A DNA stretch of 9,332 nt. Origin: an uncultured Blautia sp. (GTDB lineage Bacteria > Bacillota > Clostridia > Lachnospirales > Lachnospiraceae). Positions 6,000 to 9,332 of the stretch are shown here, one piece after another (within the stretch, counting starts at the first letter, position 1; each line of letters starts with the position of its first letter). The DNA lies in assembly GCA_900765525.1 (NCBI GenBank), contig CAAFRY010000016.1, positions 1 through 9,332 of the forward strand, given 5' to 3'. The notes below the pieces were generated by a model. That model was not told the origin of the DNA. It saw only the letters and a program-made list of their open reading frames with translations, and searched no databases. Made by a program: the position numbers and the translations under genes.

Positions 6000-6026
6000 G
6001 TCTCAATATTGTGATATTTTGGAGAC
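6000..6026. repeat. Small inverted repeat with GTCTC/GAGAC ends
   Basis: GTCTC (6000-6004) and GAGAC (6022-6026) flank AATAT-TGTG-ATATT (6005-6018). Its ends match those of the two larger palindromes just upstream. Could be an operator or a decayed repeat relative. Confidence 0.4.
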
Positions 6027-6045
6027 GGGGTTGAGAGGATGATGT

Positions 6046-6079
6046 GATATAGTCTGTATAAAGCAGGCTATATTTTTTT
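6046..6079 (+). terminator. T-tailed hairpin upstream of the ABC operon
   Basis: An 11-bp uninterrupted stem (6047-6057 with 6063-6073, two G·T pairs), 5-nt loop ATAAA, followed by seven Ts (6073-6079). The stem is AT-rich, so strength is uncertain. It is either a third terminator after the two-component operon or, if the transporter promoter lies upstream, a leader terminator. Confidence 0.5.
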
Positions 6080-6080
6080 C

Positions 6081-6086
6081 TATAAC
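6081..6086 (+). promoter_or_regulatory. Candidate -10 of the ABC transporter operon
   Basis: TATAAC directly after the T-run; no good -35 at 16-18 bp, which would fit an activator-dependent promoter. An alternative upstream pair, TGGACT (5991-5996) with TATTTT (6015-6020), spacer 18, is equally weak. A direct repeat TGTGATAT (6010-6017, 6043-6050; 33 bp apart, about three helical turns) is a possible regulator site. Confidence 0.25.
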
Positions 6087-6093
6087 GAATGAG

Positions 6094-6115
6094 CCGGAAG
6101 GCTTCCGGAGAGCCT
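6094..6115 (+). promoter_or_regulatory. Structured leader of the ABC operon
   Basis: Two mutually exclusive short stems: CCGGA (6094-6098) with TCCGG (6104-6108), or AGGCT (6099-6103) with AGCCT (6111-6115). As DNA, 6094-6108 is a 15-bp odd palindrome centred on 6101. It could be a 5'-end mRNA stem or a binding site. Confidence 0.35.
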
Positions 6116-6147
6116 GATGTTGGGAGAAAGAAAGGTGGAAAATAGAT

Positions 6148-6819
6148 ATGAATATACTGGAAATAAAAGGATTGAAAAAGGTGTATGGAACGGGGGAGGC
6201 CAGGGTGGAAGCCCTGAAGGGAATTGATATGCAGGTGGAGCGGGGAGAGTTTGTAGCTGTAGTGGGTACTTCAGGCAGTGGGAAAACCACCTTTCTCAAT
6301 ATGGTAGGAGCCTTGGACGTGCCTACAGAGGGACAGATTCTGGTGGATGGGAAGGAATTGGGGAGGCTGACAGATGATGAGCTGACGGTTTTTCGGAGAA
6401 GGAAAATCGGGTTTATTTTTCAGCAGTATAATCTGATTCCTATGCTGAATGTGTGGGAAAATATTATCCTTCCCCTGAAAATGGATGGGAAGAGGGTGGA
6501 TAAGGATTATCTGGATGAGCTGATTAAAATCCTGGGCCTTGAGGAAAAGAAAAAATCCAGGCCGGATAAGCTGTCCGGAGGTCAGCAGCAGAGAGTGGCT
6601 ATAGCCAGAGCCCTGGCCATTAAGCCCAGCCTGCTTCTGGCAGACGAGCCTACGGGAAATCTGGACTCCCGCACCAGTCAGGATGTGCTGGGCCTTCTGA
6701 AAATAACAGGAACCAGGTTTCACCAGACTATTCTGATGATTACGCATAATGAAGAAATCGCCCAGATGGCGGACCGGATTGTCCGCATTGAGGACGGAAG
6801 GCTGGTAAAGGACAGGTGA
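6148..6819 (+). CDS. ABC transporter ATP-binding protein (LolD/MacB/BceA class)
   Basis: Cytosolic ATPase of an FtsX-type ABC transporter, 223 aa, the usual size for a single nucleotide-binding domain. Walker A GTSGSGKTT (40-48), Q loop around Gln92/Gln93 (FIFQQYNLIP), signature LSGGQQQRVAIARA (142-155), Walker B SLLLADEP (161-168) with catalytic Glu167, D loop (TGNLDS), and switch His200 (MITHN). This class powers mechanical export or extraction of peptides, lipoproteins or lipids rather than classical substrate channels. The start ATG has AAAGGTGG (6131-6138), spaced 9. The permease gene begins 4 bp after the stop, so the pair are co-transcribed and form one transporter. Position behind a two-component system suggests a role in resistance to or sensing of envelope-active peptides (inference). 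Confidence 0.96.
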   Translation: MNILEIKGLKKVYGTGEARVEALKGIDMQVERGEFVAVVGTSGSGKTTFLNMVGALDVPTEGQILVDGKELGRLTDDELTVFRRRKIGFIFQQYNLIPMLNVWENIILPLKMDGKRVDKDYLDELIKILGLEEKKKSRPDKLSGGQQQRVAIARALAIKPSLLLADEPTGNLDSRTSQDVLGLLKITGTRFHQTILMITHNEEIAQMADRIVRIEDGRLVKDR

Positions 6820-6826
6820 TGGTATG
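6814..6826 (+). promoter_or_regulatory. Ribosome binding site of the permease overlapping the ATPase stop
   Basis: AGGTGAT (6814-6820) matches the Shine-Dalgarno core and contains the ATPase TGA (6817-6819); the permease ATG follows at 6824. This suggests tightly coupled translation. An overlapping ATG at 6819 is out of frame and ends after about 33 codons. Confidence 0.6.
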
Positions 6827-9332
6827 GAAGGAAATGAGAAGAACATATGCCTCCACAGGCGCTTTATTACAACATACAAGAAACACACGGCCGCTGTGTT
6901 TTTCAGCTTTGTGCTGACTCTCATGCTGCTGACTTCCATGACAATTTTGATACAGACCAACTTTCACATAGGTGTTCTTCAGGATAAGACAGAATTCACG
7001 CCCTCTGATTGTTATGTGGATAACCTGTCACAGGAGCAGACAGAAATTTTAAAAGGGGACCGGGATATTGCATGGATGGCCTTGGAGCAGAGTCAGTCTG
7101 CACTCTATGAAAGGAACCGGCAGAGAGTGTTTTTGACGAAGACGGATTCTACAGGTATGACTATGATGGGGAAGGTAACAGAAGGCCGCCTGCCCCAAGA
7201 AAAGAATGAGGTGGCCGCAGAAAGATGGACCCTTCTGAACCTGGGAATCGAGCCGGAAGTGAATAAAAGCTTTACTGTTCTGGACCAGGATACGGGACAG
7301 GAAAAGCAGTTATTGCTTACAGGAATTTTAACAGATATATATGCCAACAAAAAATATGGGCTTTTAAGTCTGTATGGAACCCTGGACCGGGAAAAACAAG
7401 GGACGTATCTTGCCTATCTGAAATTTCAGGATAATACAGATTATGAAGAAAAGATAAAAGACCTGGAGCAGAAGCTGGGAGTTACAGAAAAGGATATTAA
7501 GGACTGCCCTGCCCGGACGGATTTGCGGAAGCTTTATGACACGGAAATAAAGGTACTGGGCTGCCTTTTTCTGGTGTGTATGGTGGTGGTATATGGAATA
7601 TACCGGATTCTGGCCTTATCCAGACTGGGACAGTACGGCGTTTTGCGGGCTTTGGGGATGAAGAAAAAGGAAGTCCGGAACATGCTGATTTTGGAGCTGT
7701 ATGAGATATATCTGTGGGCAGCTCCCACAGGCCTGGCTCTTGGAATAGCGGCTGCCTGGCTGGTTATGTGGGCTTCTGGGGACCGGGATATGAGAATCTA
7801 CCTTCTCAATGAAGAAGTCAGATTTCAGATGGTTGTGCCGGGATTGGAAATTTTTCTCTGTGTAGTTCTGCTGGCTTTTTTTATCGGTGTTATGTGCTTT
7901 TGGACAGGGAAAAGGATGTTAAAGCTTCCGGTTATTTCTATGATTTCAGGGGAAGAGGAGAAAAAACAGGCCAATGGGGACTGGTTCGAAATCCAGAAGG
8001 CGAAGAGCAAAACCGGAATGCTGCTGCGTCTCAGCTGTAAATATATTATCAGAGACAGGAGAACCAGTGGATTTTTAATGCTGATGATAAGTGTGGCAGC
8101 AGTTTTGTTTACCTGTCTGGCTTATAAAGCCTATACGCTGGAAATTTACCGGCAAGATACCAGGGAAATGTATTATCTCAATGGAGATTATGCTATGACG
8201 ATGCTGTATTTTGACCAGACGGAGCAGGGAATTTCCAGAGAAAATGCAGAACAAATACAGGAGCTTCCGGAGGTTTCCTCTGCGAAGACCAGCTCTTCCC
8301 TTCCCATCCGTGTGGTGGATGAGGAAAATGTAGGCAGGAACCAGGAGTTTTACAACCGGATTATGCAGTCCAAACTGGAAAATTACGGATACAGCGATGC
8401 TGGTTTTGATGGGGAAAACCAGGTGTATAAGTCCTTGCTGTGCGGTTATAATGACAATGCTCTTAAAGCATTAGAGCCCTATGTCACAGAAGGAAAGCTG
8501 GATTTAGAAAGCTTGGGACAGGACCAGATTATACTCAGTGTTCTGCAGATGGACAGCAGGGGAGAAAATCAGACTCCCGGATTTTATAAAGAAGGAACGC
8601 CTCTTATGGATTACCATGCAGGAGATACGATACAGATAAAATACCGGAAGGACTTTCAGACCAGTTCCCAGGAATATGAAAGTCTGACAGATTCAGACGC
8701 AGAGTATGTGTATCGGGAATTTCAGGTGGCTGCTATTGTATCCTTTCCTTACATGTATGACTGCAACAGAACTTTGTATCCCCTGCTCATTACCAGGGAT
8801 GCCTGTGTAAAGGAAATAGCGCCTCAAAGCAGTATACAATGTATGTACCTGGAGGGAAAAGAAAACAGCAGCCAACAGCAGGATGCGCTGGAGCGAAAGC
8901 TGATTCGGCTGGGTAGCCAGAACCAGGATATATCCACCAGAAGCCTCATAGGAGAAAAACAGCAGAACGAAATGTTTTACTATAAGCAGATGGTGTATAT
9001 TTACGGGATTACAGGGCTGGTTCTTCTGCTGATGCTTTTGAATCTGGCAAACCATCTTCGCTATCGTATGCAGATAAGGTCAAAAGAGATTTGTATGCTG
9101 AGAGCTATGGGGCTTAGTATATCCATGACAAGAAAAATCTTTATTTTTGAGAATCTTCTGCTGGCCCTGGGGGGAGAACTCCTGGCTCTGGGGCTGCTGT
9201 GGCCGGCCCTTAACCAGGTTTATAAGGCTTCGGAAATGGAGGCTTTCAGCCACAGCTTTACCTTTCCTCTGGCAGCTTTTTCAGGAATCAGTGGAGGAAT
9301 TTTAGTTATCTGTGGATTACTGTCATCCAGAA
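6824..9332 (+). CDS. ABC transporter permease, two FtsX modules (3' end outside window)
   Basis: Integral membrane partner of the ATPase just upstream. The frame is open from the ATG at 6824 to the right edge, 836 codons with no stop. Eight membrane helices are visible: about 22-43, 244-262, 297-317, 342-361, then 416-434, 724-742, 775-794 and 815-833, i.e. a 1+3 layout twice. Each half carries an FtsX-type coupling motif after its second helix: GQYGVLRALGMKKKEV (269-284) and IRSKEICMLRAMG (751-763). Two large extracellular domains separate helices 1 and 2 (about 200 residues) and helices 5 and 6 (about 290 residues); the second looks MacB-core-like. BceB-type permeases have ten helices and a single large extracellular domain, so this is a different layout. 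At most a short C-terminal tail is likely missing. Substrate unknown; peptide, lipoprotein or lipid handling is the family expectation. Confidence 0.9.
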   Translation, partial: MEGNEKNICLHRRFITTYKKHTAAVFFSFVLTLMLLTSMTILIQTNFHIGVLQDKTEFTPSDCYVDNLSQEQTEILKGDRDIAWMALEQSQSALYERNRQRVFLTKTDSTGMTMMGKVTEGRLPQEKNEVAAERWTLLNLGIEPEVNKSFTVLDQDTGQEKQLLLTGILTDIYANKKYGLLSLYGTLDREKQGTYLAYLKFQDNTDYEEKIKDLEQKLGVTEKDIKDCPARTDLRKLYDTEIKVLGCLFLVCMVVVYGIYRILALSRLGQYGVLRALGMKKKEVRNMLILELYEIYLWAAPTGLALGIAAAWLVMWASGDRDMRIYLLNEEVRFQMVVPGLEIFLCVVLLAFFIGVMCFWTGKRMLKLPVISMISGEEEKKQANGDWFEIQKAKSKTGMLLRLSCKYIIRDRRTSGFLMLMISVAAVLFTCLAYKAYTLEIYRQDTREMYYLNGDYAMTMLYFDQTEQGISRENAEQIQELPEVSSAKTSSSLPIRVVDEENVGRNQEFYNRIMQSKLENYGYSDAGFDGENQVYKSLLCGYNDNALKALEPYVTEGKLDLESLGQDQIILSVLQMDSRGENQTPGFYKEGTPLMDYHAGDTIQIKYRKDFQTSSQEYESLTDSDAEYVYREFQVAAIVSFPYMYDCNRTLYPLLITRDACVKEIAPQSSIQCMYLEGKENSSQQQDALERKLIRLGSQNQDISTRSLIGEKQQNEMFYYKQMVYIYGITGLVLLLMLLNLANHLRYRMQIRSKEICMLRAMGLSISMTRKIFIFENLLLALGGELLALGLLWPALNQVYKASEMEAFSHSFTFPLAAFSGISGGILVICGLLSSR

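Noticed and set aside
5693..6034. Open frames of about 90-113 codons on both strands across the repeat region
   Set aside because: Both strands give similar peptides only because the DNA is palindromic; they overlap the kinase end and lack convincing ribosome binding sites.
6064..6116. CAGGCT (6064-6069) pairing with AGCCTG (6111-6116) as an antiterminator
   Set aside because: The second arm lies downstream of the T-run, so it would be made too late to prevent termination there.

Overview
The window looks like chromosomal DNA from a gut Firmicute, most likely a member of the Lachnospiraceae (Blautia or a close relative). This is inferred from moderate GC content, purine-rich AGGAGG-type ribosome binding sites, the gene set (GH2 glycosidase, DUF3737 protein, one-TM histidine kinase next to an FtsX-type ABC transporter) and the style of the intergenic repeats. 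Species cannot be fixed by eye. Every gene I accept is on the + strand, but they fall into several separate transcription units.

Layout. (1) 1-798: C-terminal part of a family 2 glycoside hydrolase, cut by the left window edge. (2) 924-1793: purC (SAICAR synthetase), apparently a single-gene unit with its own extended -10 promoter and a strong 14-bp intrinsic terminator at 1863-1907. (3) 2117-2989: aldo/keto reductase. (4) 3124-3960: DUF3737-family parallel beta-helix protein. Genes 3 and 4 have separate promoters, but the promoters share a long near-identical block overlapping the -35 and a dyad just upstream, so they are probably controlled by one regulator not encoded here. (5) An 18-bp hairpin terminator at 3975-4059. 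(6) 4103-4765 and 4780-5748: an OmpR-type response regulator and a one-TM histidine kinase, forming a two-gene operon. (7) 5749-6147: about 400 bp without genes, holding two copies of a palindromic repeat that can act as a bidirectional terminator, a structured spacer, a further T-tailed hairpin and a structured leader. (8) 6148-6819 and 6824-9332 (open at the right edge): an ABC ATPase of the LolD/MacB/BceA class and a large two-module FtsX-type permease.

How the parts work together. The right half is a compact two-component system plus ABC exporter-type module, as often seen in Firmicutes for response to peptide antibiotics or envelope stress. The kinase has essentially no extracellular domain, so any outside signal probably reaches it through a partner, and the adjacent permease with two large extracellular domains is the obvious candidate. 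The kinase/regulator operon and the transporter operon are separated by up to three hairpins that can terminate transcription, so the transporter probably has its own, perhaps regulator-controlled, promoter.

No tRNA, rRNA, CRISPR array, transposase or phage gene was seen. The most interesting items are the paired AKR/DUF3737 control regions, the palindromic repeat pair with a compensatory base change, the 19-residue periodicity of the DUF3737 protein and the unusual kinase H-box. I did not find convincing evidence of a wholly new system.
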